Positions 36,816-48,368 of a stretch of 64,000 nt of DNA are shown here, one piece after another; the first letter of the stretch is position 1; each line of letters begins with the position of its first letter. The DNA lies in contig NZ_VNKO01000001.1 in NCBI RefSeq assembly GCF_008033445.1, positions 62,001-126,000 of the forward strand, in the 5' to 3' direction. The position numbers and the translations under genes are program-made. The stretch comes from Vulcaniibacterium gelatinicum (GTDB taxonomy: Bacteria; Pseudomonadota; Gammaproteobacteria; Xanthomonadales; Xanthomonadaceae). The notes under the pieces are model-generated. The model had not been told where the DNA came from and searched no databases. It saw nothing but the letters and a program-made list of their open reading frames with translations.

Positions 36816-38651
36816 TCACCGCGTCAGCGCGTGTGCGGAGCCCGTGTCCTGGTGCTGGTGCAACAGGTCCGCTCGCCGGGCCATCTCGCGCTGCTCGACC
36901 TCGAACGCCTGCATCGTCTCCGGCGCCGCAACTGCGGGCGCCGACAAGTTCACGCTCACCGGCGGGTGGCCGAGCTGGAATGCGCCAGCCGTGGCCCATC
37001 CCTGATGGACCGCAACATCGCCCGACCAACCCGGCGCGTAGCCGGCGGCATGCAGCCGCGCTGTCAGCAGCGACAGCTGCTCCTCGGACAGGGCGTGGCC
37101 CTTGGCCTGGAAGCGCTGCCTCAGGTCGGCGTAGAGCGCGTGTTGCGGGTGGTCGGGATGACTGAAGGCGATGGGATCCGGGTCGCGTCCCCGGAGCGGG
37201 GAATCGGCGGCTGCGTCGGCCGAATCGGGTGATGCCGGCGCGAGACGCTCGGCCAGGTGGTCGCCAAGGGCAAGCCCCTGCGCCTGCCGCCGCATGGCGA
37301 AGCGGGCGTGTTCTTGCAGCGCCTGCAGCGTGCCCGGATCGGCGATGCCGGTGACCGCGCGCCCGCACCAGAGCTGGAAGTTCTCCACCGCCTCACGCGT
37401 GCGGCCGCCGAACACACCGTCGGCCTGCAGGGGCCGGCCCTCGGCATCGCGCGCATCGAGGATATGCAGATGCGCCTGCAGCGCACGCACGGCCGGGCCA
37501 CGGTCGCCGGCCTGCAGAGTGCGGGCGGGGGGCGGGGCGGCGAAGGCCGCAGCGCCGGCCGCTGGCGACGGCACCGGCGGGCGGGCAGGCACCGGCCCTG
37601 CCACCGTTGGCCTGGCAACTGCCGGATTCGGCGCGCCCCTGCCCGGCAGAAGATAGTCAGGCATGCCGTTGACCATGCGCGGCGCGCGCGCTTGCGCATG
37701 CCCCGGTGCGCCGGCAGCGAAGCGCCGGTCGAACTCTTCCAACGCGCGCTGGAAGCGCCGCAGAGGCTCGCGAGCATCCAGGGCAGCCTCGGTCGCGGCC
37801 AGCAGCGCGTCCGGGCTCGGCTCACCGCGCGGTTCACCGGGGAGGCCGGCACGCATCCGGAACGCAGCGATCGCCTGGTTGGTGCGGCTGCCCGGACCGC
37901 CGCGGATGCCGTCGACCACCAGCGCCCGGCCTTGGGCGTCGGTGATGCCGAGGGCGTTGAGATTCCTCTGAAGCTGCTCGATGGTTGGATCGGCATCCAG
38001 ACCGTGCGCAATGGTAACGTGCAGCGCGGCCTCACCTCGCGACAATTTTCCCAGAACGTCCGGCGTCAGTAAGCGGCTCCATCTTGCAAACTCTGCCTCG
38101 CGATGTCTTAGACCATTTGGAGTCCTTCCCCTTTGTCCGGTGTTGATGATCGAACCGGCCTCCCTGACATCCTCTGGCGCAATCGCTTGCACATTTCGTT
38201 GCCAGAACCAGATCGCAATCCTGACAGCATTCTCCGACTCAGCTGCGAGTTCAGGCTTATTGATCAAGTCCAAACCGAGCGCTTCGCCCGCGGCACGATA
38301 CTGATCCTTGCCGGTCAACTGAATGTAGCCGCGACCATGATATTTGTAGCCATCGCCGGGCTTGGTGTTGCCCATCCGGCCACCGTACATGAGTTCCGCC
38401 AGCTTCTCCGGCTTTCCATCCATGGCTTCCTGCCACGCCGCATTCAAAGACTCCGAACCTTCTCTGAGGGCGGATTTCACTTCCCTTGACACGGCGCCAG
38501 GGCCCAACGTGTATCGGAACCCCTCCTTCAGCCGCTTCAATCCACCGGACTCCGCGCTGACCTGCGCCATGAAATTCGCCAGCTCCTTCGGCGCAGTGAT
38601 CCCCGCGCCATAGGCCACCTGCAGCAACTGCACTTCCCTGTCTGTCACCAT
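36816..38651 (-). CDS. Secreted antibacterial effector: GH19 lysozyme, two peptidoglycan-binding domains, XVIPCD-like tail (X-Tfe)
   Basis: 611 residues with no signal peptide, as expected for a T4SS substrate. Residues 1-200 are a GH19 chitinase/lysozyme domain: NFMAQVSAESGG (candidate catalytic Glu34), KEGFRY (Glu43), MYGGRMGN and YHGRGYIQLTGKDQY. Peptidoglycan-binding-like repeats lie at about 215-272 (IEQLQRNLNALG...DGIRG...TNQAIAAF) and 378-447 (GDRGPAVRALQAHL...DGVFGGRTREAVENFQ), separated by a Pro/Ala linker. The end (about 494-611) resembles the VirD4-recruiting XVIPCD: HPDHPQHALYADLRQRF, LSEEQLSLLTARLHAAG and a late AFQLG. It would be injected to cleave rivals' wall glycans. The same pairing as Xanthomonas citri XAC2609/XAC2610. 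GC drops sharply in codons 1-200. Confidence 0.9.
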   Translation of the reverse strand: MVTDREVQLLQVAYGAGITAPKELANFMAQVSAESGGLKRLKEGFRYTLGPGAVSREVKSALREGSESLNAAWQEAMDGKPEKLAELMYGGRMGNTKPGDGYKYHGRGYIQLTGKDQYRAAGEALGLDLINKPELAAESENAVRIAIWFWQRNVQAIAPEDVREAGSIINTGQRGRTPNGLRHREAEFARWSRLLTPDVLGKLSRGEAALHVTIAHGLDADPTIEQLQRNLNALGITDAQGRALVVDGIRGGPGSRTNQAIAAFRMRAGLPGEPRGEPSPDALLAATEAALDAREPLRRFQRALEEFDRRFAAGAPGHAQARAPRMVNGMPDYLLPGRGAPNPAVARPTVAGPVPARPPVPSPAAGAAAFAAPPPARTLQAGDRGPAVRALQAHLHILDARDAEGRPLQADGVFGGRTREAVENFQLWCGRAVTGIADPGTLQALQEHARFAMRRQAQGLALGDHLAERLAPASPDSADAAADSPLRGRDPDPIAFSHPDHPQHALYADLRQRFQAKGHALSEEQLSLLTARLHAAGYAPGWSGDVAVHQGWATAGAFQLGHPPVSVNLSAPAVAAPETMQAFEVEQREMARRADLLHQHQDTGSAHALTR

Positions 38652-38673
38652 GGAAACCGCTCCTCAAGCCGAT

Positions 38674-39408
38674 TCAAGGAAGCACGACTTCCGGGATGGT
38701 CGAGGGATCAAAGTCGGAAAAAGCAACCTGACCGAAATCTTCCGGCGTGAATGTCCTCGATATGCCCGCCGCCGTGATGGTGTCGTAGGCATCACGCTCC
38801 ACCTTGCGGAGATGCCAATCGTTCAAGTTCGAAACATGCTCAAACTCGTACTGGCTCGACCACCTCTGGCGCGAACCACCCTCGATCACCACAATGAAGC
38901 CGTTCTTGCTGATGCGGATGAACCCGAAAGGATCGCCGAGCACCCCCCCGCATGCAGCACATGGCACGATCCTGTCGTTCTGCGCCACCTTCTGCAGCTG
39001 CCCATCAGCCCCGCGGATCAGCAGCAATATCGTGCGTGGGGCATCCTTGCCACGCTCCCTGCCATGATTGCCCAGCGAATCGAGCACCACGAGCGCATCC
39101 ACCCTTCCATCGCCATTCAGGTCCCCTGTTGCGGATGCAATGATTTTTTCTCCACCCGTGGCAAATGCACTCAGATCTTCTGTTTCTCCCACTGGCAGCT
39201 GCAGTATTCCCTGGTCATTCCTACCGGCCCTCTTTTTTTTACCTTCTTCACGGCGCGCTTGCTGCCGCCCTCCCGACCCCATCTCGGCATGGACACCTGA
39301 AGAAGCGGGCGCCATTGCTGGCGCCGGTTGCGTACCGGCCTGCGCAGATGGCCTGCAAGCAACCAATGCTGTGACCAGCAGAATGGCCAGGCATGCTCTC
39401 TGATGCAT
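38674..39408 (-). CDS. Immunity lipoprotein for the GH19 effector (X-Tfi)
   Basis: 244 residues. Lipobox LVAC (Cys18) makes it a periplasm-facing lipoprotein. Residues 96-104 (DLNGDGRVD) form a canonical calcium-binding loop, as in the XAC2610 immunity protein that inhibits the lysozyme XAC2609. EGGSRQRWSSQYEFEHV near 176-192 resembles the family's inhibitory face. The gene ends 22 bp before the effector start, the standard X-Tfi/X-Tfe pairing. ATG 39408 gives a normal lipoprotein signal; ATG 39435, nine codons upstream, would add an acidic leader. GC is markedly lower than neighbours (about 50-60%). Confidence 0.85.
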   Translation of the reverse strand: MHQRACLAILLVTALVACRPSAQAGTQPAPAMAPASSGVHAEMGSGGRQQARREEGKKKRAGRNDQGILQLPVGETEDLSAFATGGEKIIASATGDLNGDGRVDALVVLDSLGNHGRERGKDAPRTILLLIRGADGQLQKVAQNDRIVPCAACGGVLGDPFGFIRISKNGFIVVIEGGSRQRWSSQYEFEHVSNLNDWHLRKVERDAYDTITAAGISRTFTPEDFGQVAFSDFDPSTIPEVVLP

Positions 39409-39453
39409 CCTGCCGCCCTCATCCGTCGTTTTCATGGTTCGTTCTTCCCAGCC

Positions 39454-41232
39454 CTAACGGTACGGTTGCGCGGACCTCTTCCGCGGCGTTGCCAGGGCCG
39501 GGGCCGGCACCGGGTCCAGGACCATCCGCTTGAAGTGGTTGCTCTTGAAATACCAGTTCTTCCTGCAGCGGATCGGCTTGCAGCCCTCGTAGAAGATGAT
39601 CGCCTCGTCCATGGACAGCTCCTTGAGCTCCTGCGGCCGCATCAGGGGGCGGCTTTCCTCGCTGTAGGCGTAGGACACGCTCGAGCTGCCCGGGCCGCGG
39701 CTGACGGTGCGGTTGCGCCGGCGCACGGTCATGGTGCCCAGCATGCGGCTGTATTCCTCGGCGTCTTCCTGCTCGCGTGGGGTGAACACGATGCTCATCG
39801 CGTGGTTGGTGACCAGGGTCTTGGCCACGTCCGGCCCGTACACCGAGCGCAGTTGCGACTGGCTCTGGACGATGACCAGCGCGCGGATCCAGTAGCCTGC
39901 AATCAGCGAGATCCGGTCGGCGAAGGCGTGCAGCGGCCCCATCGCAGTGAACTCGTCCATCACCAGCAGCATCTGCTGCCGGATCGTCCTGTCCTCCTCC
40001 GGGGTCTTGTCGAGATTGGCGTTGAGCGCGGTGCTGAAGAAGATGTTCAGCAGCTTGCCCGATTCGCCCAGCTTGGAGGGCGGGACCACCACGTAGACGG
40101 ACATCGGCCTGCGGCGCAGGTCGCGCACGTCGAAGTCGCTGGCGTTGGTCGCGGCTGCCAGGATCGGGCTGAGGAACTGCGCCAGGGGCTCCTGCATCGT
40201 CGCCAGGACGCTGGAGAATGTCTCCTCGGCGAGCCCGACGAGATCCGAGAAGTAGGTGCGCGCCTCATGGCGGACGAAAGGGTGGTTCCTGCCCGCGACG
40301 ACCTCCTGCATCCAGTGCCTGACGCCACCCTCGACGCCTGCACCGGTGGACAGGCGATAGATGCGCTCGAAGCTCGGGAAGTGGATGTGGGTGTTGGGGT
40401 CCATCGCGCGATCCTCGAACCCTTCGGCAGTGAGGTTCGGCAGGCCGCACGCCTGCATGTCGTCCCAGCTGTCGAACAGGTACAGCGCGAAGGCCGCGAA
40501 GGCCTTCCTGGCCATCGAGCTCCAGAACGGATCCCGGGTCTGGTCGTCCGGATAGAGGATGGCGGCGATGGATTGGACTTGGCTGATCCTGACCCGAGGG
40601 TCCCCGGACAGCGCCTGGAACGGGTTGAACCGGTGGGTCTGGCCGCGTTCGTTGTAGGGGTCGAACCGGTAGACCGCCTGCCCCATCGCCTGGCGCCTGC
40701 CGCTGGTGTGCTGGAACAGCTCCCCCTTGGTATCCGCGACCACGACGGACCCCTGGTAGGTCAGCAGCGCGGGGATGACGATGCTGGTGGTTTTCCCGGT
40801 CCGGGTGGGTGCCGTCATGAGGATGTGCTGGGTGCCGCCCAGCGACAGATGGCGCCCCTTGAACCTGCCGACGATGACGCTTTGCGGCGTCGGTTCGGCC
40901 AGCCCCGCCTTCTTTACTTCGCCGAGAGTGGCGAAGCGGGCCCCACCGTGGAAGTCACTGGTGCCCGGCCGCAGCAGGATCACGGCGAGCGGCAGCAGGG
41001 AGAGCAGCGGCACCCCGAGGCCGAGCGCGCCGGCGAGTTTGATCTTCCAGGCGAAAGGCTGGACCTGGGGCAGCCCCAGGGCGTGGACGTAGCGCCAGTA
41101 GGTGTTCCACTCGAGCGGGATGTCGAGTCCGAGCAGGGCCAGCGTGAAATAGCCCGAGAGATACAGACCGCCGAATCCGGCGAGCAGGCACAGCGCGAGG
41201 ACAACGCCGATCCTGGTCTGGAGACCGTACAT
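39454..41232 (-). CDS. virD4: T4SS coupling protein VirD4
   Basis: 592 residues. Two N-terminal membrane helices (about 7-35 and 66-88), then a RecA-like ATPase with Walker A APTRTGKTT (141-149) and Walker B QQMLLVMDEFTAMG, and an all-alpha domain. Recruits substrates; in X-T4SSs the all-alpha domain binds XVIPCD. RBS AAGGAG before the ATG. First gene of the T4SS locus, with the immunity gene 45 bp downstream. Being present without a relaxase argues for protein secretion rather than DNA transfer. Confidence 0.95.
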   Translation of the reverse strand: MYGLQTRIGVVLALCLLAGFGGLYLSGYFTLALLGLDIPLEWNTYWRYVHALGLPQVQPFAWKIKLAGALGLGVPLLSLLPLAVILLRPGTSDFHGGARFATLGEVKKAGLAEPTPQSVIVGRFKGRHLSLGGTQHILMTAPTRTGKTTSIVIPALLTYQGSVVVADTKGELFQHTSGRRQAMGQAVYRFDPYNERGQTHRFNPFQALSGDPRVRISQVQSIAAILYPDDQTRDPFWSSMARKAFAAFALYLFDSWDDMQACGLPNLTAEGFEDRAMDPNTHIHFPSFERIYRLSTGAGVEGGVRHWMQEVVAGRNHPFVRHEARTYFSDLVGLAEETFSSVLATMQEPLAQFLSPILAAATNASDFDVRDLRRRPMSVYVVVPPSKLGESGKLLNIFFSTALNANLDKTPEEDRTIRQQMLLVMDEFTAMGPLHAFADRISLIAGYWIRALVIVQSQSQLRSVYGPDVAKTLVTNHAMSIVFTPREQEDAEEYSRMLGTMTVRRRNRTVSRGPGSSSVSYAYSEESRPLMRPQELKELSMDEAIIFYEGCKPIRCRKNWYFKSNHFKRMVLDPVPAPALATPRKRSAQPYR

Positions 41233-41271
41233 GGCCTCACGCTCCTTGTTGCAATCCCTTGAACGCGGGCG

Positions 41272-41300
41272 ACCGTAGCGCTGGGCGCCGGCAGAGTCAA
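41272..41300 (-). promoter_or_regulatory. Candidate virD4 promoter
   Basis: Minus-strand TTGACT (41300-41295) and TACGGT (41277-41272), 17 bp apart, about 40 bp before the virD4 ATG. The -35 is good (5/6); the -10 is weak (3/6). Confidence 0.4.
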
Positions 41301-41332
41301 TCAGACTGCGGTTGCTGCAGGCGGAGAGCGCA

Positions 41333-41575
41333 TCAGCGGCGCCGGCGGCACCCCGATCGTGCAGCCGGACGCGCGGACCGCGTCTGCTCGTGCAGGTGGC
41401 GATCCACCCAGGCGCGGGCGTCGTCGAAACTGGTTTCCTCACGCAGGTGAAGGCCCGCACTGGTGACCACGGCGTAGCGCTGCATCCAGCCGGCAGCGTC
41501 GCCGGGCAGTTCGCGGCGAAGCATCACCACGTGGTAATCGCCGCGCGAATACAGCGGCAGCACGTCTTCCTTCAC
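41333..41575 (-). CDS. Small hypothetical protein
   Basis: 80 residues from a GTG at 41575 with AGGA 7 bp upstream. Contents: EDVLPLYSRGDYHVVMLRRELPGD, then RYAVVTSAGLHLREETSFDDARAWVDRHL and a basic tail. This looks like a small alpha/beta protein with no signal or membrane helix. I do not recognise the family. It sits between the tRNA terminator and virD4. An ATG at 41620 is possible but lacks a ribosome binding site. Confidence 0.5.
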   Translation of the reverse strand: MKEDVLPLYSRGDYHVVMLRRELPGDAAGWMQRYAVVTSAGLHLREETSFDDARAWVDRHLHEQTRSARPAARSGCRRRR

Positions 41576-41688
41576 GTCGCGTTCCTGTCCCTGGGGGCAG
41601 AGCCAGGATGGAACGGCCATCGCGGTCACGTCAACGGCGGATCCCGCCGGCATGCGGCATTCGAAGGGACCGCGCGCGCCGGAAACGG

Positions 41689-41716
41689 AAAAGCCGGCAA
41701 TCGCTTGCCGGCTTTT
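41689..41716 (-). terminator. Terminator after tRNA-Arg
   Basis: Perfect 12-bp stem (AAAAGCCGGCAA at 41689-41700; TTGCCGGCTTTT at 41705-41716) with a TCGC loop. It begins 9 bp past the tRNA-Arg CCA on the minus strand. The T-run makes it usable in both directions. Confidence 0.88.
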
Positions 41717-41724
41717 CGGTGTAA

Positions 41725-41801
41725 TGGCGCGCCCGGAGAGATTCGAACTCCCGACCACCAAGTTCGTAGCCTGGTGCTCTATCCAACTGAGCTACGGGCG
41801 C
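41725..41801 (-). tRNA. tRNA-Arg (anticodon ACG)
   Basis: 77 nt with encoded CCA. Acceptor GCGCCCG/CGGGCGC, D loop AGCTCAGTTGGATAGAGC, anticodon loop CTACGAA (ACG, read as ICG) and T loop TTCGAAT all fit. Follows tRNA-Ser by 61 bp, same strand, and shares its terminator. Confidence 0.97.
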
Positions 41802-41862
41802 GTTGCAGAAGCGGAATTATGCGGGTGAAGCGGTGCCCTGGTCAACGTCGCGGGCAAGCAGG

Positions 41863-41955
41863 TGGCGGAGAGTGAGGGATTCGAACCCTCGATACGGCTT
41901 TTGGCCGTATACTCCCTTAGCAGGGGAGCCCCTTCGGCCTCTCGGGCAACTCTCC
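41863..41955 (-). tRNA. tRNA-Ser (anticodon GCT)
   Basis: 93 nt with encoded CCA and the long variable arm of class II tRNAs (TACGGC...GCCGTA). Anticodon stem CTCCC/GGGAG with loop CTGCTAA gives GCT (reads AGC/AGU). Downstream of csrA on the same strand, a conserved placement in gammaproteobacteria. Confidence 0.97.
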
Positions 41956-41990
41956 TTGGCGGCGTTGTCCTGCGACGCGAGCCGCCAAGG
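41954..41990. repeat. Hairpin between csrA and tRNA-Ser
   Basis: CCTTGGCGGC (41954-41963) and GCCGCCAAGG (41981-41990) form a perfect 10-bp stem with a 17-nt loop, ending at the mature 5' end of tRNA-Ser. It may fold the tRNA leader or protect the csrA 3' end. No T-run, so not a standard terminator. Confidence 0.55.
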
Positions 41991-41999
41991 ATACAAGAG

Positions 42000-42215
42000 T
42001 CAGCCGCCGCGCGGCAAACCTTCCTTGCCGTTGCCGCCGCCAGCCGGCTCCTCGCCGCGCTGGATGCGCTGGTAGATCTCCTCTCGATGCACGGCAACGT
42101 CCTTCGGCGCGGTGATGCCGATGCGCACCTGGTTGCCTTTGACCCCGAGCACGGTGACGGTCACGGTGTCACCGATCATCAGGGTTTCGCCTACACGGCG
42201 GGTCAGGATCAGCAT
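42000..42215 (-). CDS. csrA: Carbon storage regulator CsrA
   Basis: 71 residues. RNA-binding homodimer that controls translation by binding GGA motifs. [31 protein letters not shown] and the [17 protein letters not shown] segment with the key Arg are intact. The C-terminal Gly-rich tail is usual in Xanthomonadaceae. RBS GGAGAGG upstream; its own candidate promoter is at 42322-42350, after alaS. Confidence 0.96.
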   Translation of the reverse strand: MLILTRRVGETLMIGDTVTVTVLGVKGNQVRIGITAPKDVAVHREEIYQRIQRGEEPAGGGNGKEGLPRGG

Positions 42216-42321
42216 GTGTCCTCTCCTTTCACCGGCGGCCCACTCCACCGGCAAGATGCCCGCTGACGGCCGAAGCCCGGGGAGCGGGTGCACGTCCCTG
42301 CGTGCACAAAGTTAAACCGGC

Positions 42322-42350
42322 ATCCTACTGGGAACGCAGGGGCCCAACAA
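42322..42350 (-). promoter_or_regulatory. Candidate csrA promoter
   Basis: Minus-strand TTGTTG (42350-42345) and TAGGAT (42327-42322), 17 bp apart, in the alaS-csrA gap, about 105 bp before the csrA ATG. Confidence 0.45.
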
Positions 42351-42360
42351 CAGAGAAAAG

Positions 42361-45030
<2,670 letters not shown>

Positions 45031-45177
45031 GCTGGCAGGAAAGCGGGCGGGCGCGGCGGCGCCCGCGTCCCCGCAACATGCGGGCGCGGGCTGGAGCAGG
45101 CAACCCAATCCGAACAGGTTAACAGGCCATGCCCGGCTTGTCGGCGTCGGCGTCATGGGCCGCACGCCGAGACAGGC

Positions 45178-45678
45178 TCAGTCCACGTCCTCGGGGTCGA
45201 ACCGGGTGGCGGCGCGGACGTGTTCGGCGTCGAAACCGCGCCGGATGAGGAGGTCGGCGGCGCGCCGTCGGGCCGTGTGGTCGTGCGGCACCAGCGCGCC
45301 GAAGCGGCGACGGACGAGATCGCAGGCCAGCGCCTGCCAGTCGCCGTCGAAGGCCTCGAGTGCGGCGTGGATGGCCTCGCGGGACAGGCCGTGCTGGGCC
45401 AGTTCGGCCCGCAGGTGGCGGGGCCCGTAGCCGGCGGCGGCGCGGCTGCGGACCAGGGATTCGGCAAAGCGGGCGTCGTCCTGCCAGCCGGCCTCGCGCA
45501 GCCGCTCGACCGCCGCCTCGGCCGCCTCCGCGGCGACACCGCGCTGGGTAAGCTTGCGGGTCAGCTCCCGGCGCGAGTGCTCCCGGCGGACCAGCAGGCC
45601 GAGGGCGCGCTGGGTGGGCGTCGGTTCCGGCCGTCGTCGGCTGCGGCGCGAGGGGGGTGACCCGGACGAGTCGGTCAT
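45178..45678 (-). CDS. recX: Regulatory protein RecX
   Basis: 166 residues with three tandem three-helix repeats ([58 protein letters not shown]). RecX binds RecA filaments and limits recombinase activity. ATG 45678 gives a basic N-terminal leader; it lies 69 bp after recA and shares its direction, the common recA-recX pair. Confidence 0.93.
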   Translation of the reverse strand: MTDSSGSPPSRRSRRRPEPTPTQRALGLLVRREHSRRELTRKLTQRGVAAEAAEAAVERLREAGWQDDARFAESLVRSRAAAGYGPRHLRAELAQHGLSREAIHAALEAFDGDWQALACDLVRRRFGALVPHDHTARRRAADLLIRRGFDAEHVRAATRFDPEDVD

Positions 45679-45747
45679 GCGTGTCGGCAGGTGCCCTGAC
45701 CCTCCCCCGCCGCGCCATCCCATGAGACGGCGGGGGAGGGCCCAGGA

Positions 45748-46779
<1,032 letters not shown>

Positions 46780-47009
46780 GGTGGTTCCTCGGGATGGGAT
46801 GGTGGCGTTGGGGCAACCCTAGGCGACCGCGGTCGCGCAGGCTGAGACGGGAAGGATGGGACCAGCATCGGGCGGCGCGACCGGGGAGGGGGATCGCCGC
46901 AGGCCGCACCGGGGTGTGGGGAAACTCCGGTGGCGAGTGCGCATAGGCGGCAGGCATCGGCCAGGCCCGCGGCCCGCCGCGCCATGGGCGATGGCCGACG
47001 CGCCGCCCC

Positions 47010-47657
47010 TCACCGGTTGGGCCTCACCAGGCCGCAGTACAGGCCTTCGATGGCGAAGTCCTGGCCCGGGCGCACCTCGATCGGGGCGTAGTCGGGGTTG
47101 CGCGGCAACAGGCGGATACCGTCCTTGCCGATCCTGAGCAGCTTGACCGTGATCTCGTCGTCCAGGCGCGCGACCACGATCTGCCCCGAGCGCGCCTCGC
47201 GGGTGCGGTGCACGCCGATCAGGTCGCCGTCGAAGATGCCCTCGTCGCGCATCGAGTCGCCCTGCACCCGCAGCAGGTAGTCGGGCGCCGGCGAGAAGAA
47301 CACGCGGTCGAGCAGGACATAGTCCTCGCCGCCGATGTCGGCGCCGATCGGAACGCCGGCGGCGACGCGGCCGAGGATGGGCACGCGCAGGGCGTCGTCG
47401 TCCGGCGCCGCCGGTGGCAGCGGCAGCGACGCCTGCGGCGGCTCCGGCGCCCGCAGCAGGCGGATGCCGCGGGCCCGGCCCGGCAGGCGTTCGATCGCGC
47501 CGGCGGCCTCCAGCGCCTCCAGGTGGTACTGGGCGGCGCGCACGCTGCTGAAGCCGAGCGCGCGCGCGATCTCGGCCTGCGAGGGCGGCACCCCCTCGGC
47601 CTCGATGCGCTCGGCGATCAGGTCCAGGATGGCCTGCTGGGTGGGGCTGAGGTTCAT
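47010..47657 (-). CDS. lexA: LexA repressor
   Basis: 215 residues. Winged helix DNA-binding domain (PPSQAEIARALGFSSVRAAQYHLEALE) and a self-cleaving domain: cleavage site Ala100-Gly101 (RVAAGVPIG), Ser135 (VQGDSM) and Lys172 (EITVKLL). Represses SOS genes until activated RecA triggers autoproteolysis. Directly preceded by its own operator; recA is 230 bp downstream. Confidence 0.97.
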   Translation of the reverse strand: MNLSPTQQAILDLIAERIEAEGVPPSQAEIARALGFSSVRAAQYHLEALEAAGAIERLPGRARGIRLLRAPEPPQASLPLPPAAPDDDALRVPILGRVAAGVPIGADIGGEDYVLLDRVFFSPAPDYLLRVQGDSMRDEGIFDGDLIGVHRTREARSGQIVVARLDDEITVKLLRIGKDGIRLLPRNPDYAPIEVRPGQDFAIEGLYCGLVRPNR

Positions 47658-47661
47658 GGTG

Positions 47662-47680
47662 TTAGTAGTAATACTACTAA
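47662..47680 (-). promoter_or_regulatory. LexA operator
   Basis: TTAGTAGTAATACTACTAA is a perfect 19-bp palindrome (nine bases, A, nine bases), 4 bp before the lexA ATG. It matches the Xanthomonas LexA box (TTAG-N6-TACTA class), indicating autoregulation. Confidence 0.95.
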
Positions 47681-47732
47681 CGCGGTGCCGCCGCAAGCAC
47701 CCCACCCCGGCGCCGGGCGACGGCGCCCCGCT

Positions 47733-48230
47733 TCAGTCCAGCACCGACCCCAGGCCCCGCAGCGCCGCCTCGACGGTCTGCCGCCGCACCGCATCGCGGT
47801 CGCCGCCGAAACGGAATAGTTCGGCCTTCGGATAGCCGCCGCGCCGCTTCCACGCGATCCAGACCATGCCGACCGGCTTCTCCGCGGTCCCGCCGCCCGG
47901 CCCGGCGATGCCGGTCACGGCGACGGCGACGCTGGCGCCGGAATGCACCAGCGCTCCCGACACCATCTCGACCACCGTCTCGCGGCTGACCGCGCCGAAG
48001 TGCTCGAGGGTTTCCGGGCGCACGCCGAGCAGCGCCTGCTTGGCCTCGTAGCTGTAGGCGACCATGCCGCAGTCGAACCATTCCGAGCTGCCGGCGATGT
48101 CGGTGACGGTCTTGGCGATCCAGCCGCCGGTGCAGCTCTCGGCGGTGACCAGCATCTGTCGCGCCTCGCGCAGCCGGGCGCCGAGCGTCAGGGCAAGCTC
48201 GCGGAGCGAATCGTCGGTGGGGACGGGCAT
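47733..48230 (-). CDS. pncC: Nicotinamide-nucleotide amidohydrolase (CinA C-terminal domain, PncC)
   Basis: 165 residues: only the CinA-C domain, no CinA-N. Deamidates NMN to NaMN for NAD recycling. Motifs: TAESCTGGWIAK (catalytic Ser/Thr), AYSYEAKQALLGV, VAVTGIAGPGGGTAEKPVGMVW (active-site GIAGP). Upstream of lexA in the conserved cinA-lexA-recA order. Confidence 0.93.
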   Translation of the reverse strand: MPVPTDDSLRELALTLGARLREARQMLVTAESCTGGWIAKTVTDIAGSSEWFDCGMVAYSYEAKQALLGVRPETLEHFGAVSRETVVEMVSGALVHSGASVAVAVTGIAGPGGGTAEKPVGMVWIAWKRRGGYPKAELFRFGGDRDAVRRQTVEAALRGLGSVLD

Positions 48231-48315
48231 GGTCGGCCTCCCGGGCGGTGAGGTGTTGTAGCGGAAACCGAAGCCGTTGTCGCCCGCACTCCGTCGTCAG
48301 CCGCCGTCGCCCGGA

Positions 48316-48344
48316 AAAGCGACGGCCCGCCGAGGCGGGCCGTC
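48316..48344 (-). terminator. Terminator of the TonB-dependent receptor gene
   Basis: Eleven-bp stem (GACGGCCCGCC at 48321-48331 with GGCGGGCCGTC at 48334-48344) followed on the minus strand by GC then TTTT. Lies 25 bp past the receptor stop. The loop is only 2 nt if fully paired, so inner pairs must open. Confidence 0.75.
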
Positions 48345-48368
48345 GGTGCCGGGATGGCGGATGCAACG

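Noticed and set aside
25854-41232. Conjugative transfer system
   Set aside because: No relaxase, oriT-like repeats or plasmid genes are seen, and an antibacterial effector with an immunity gene is present instead.
41576-41761. N-terminal extension of the small gene next to virD4
   Set aside because: The frame passes through the terminator and the 3' end of tRNA-Arg (giving a tRNA-derived peptide), so it cannot be coding there.
25672-41860. T4SS block as a tRNA-Arg-integrated genomic island
   Set aside because: The tRNA 3' end faces the block, but no integrase was found and no copy of the tRNA 3' end is present in 25672-25860. Composition of most virB genes looks native.
41954-41990. Hairpin as csrA terminator
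   Set aside because: A good stem but no T-run, and it touches the mature 5' end of tRNA-Ser; kept only as a repeat.
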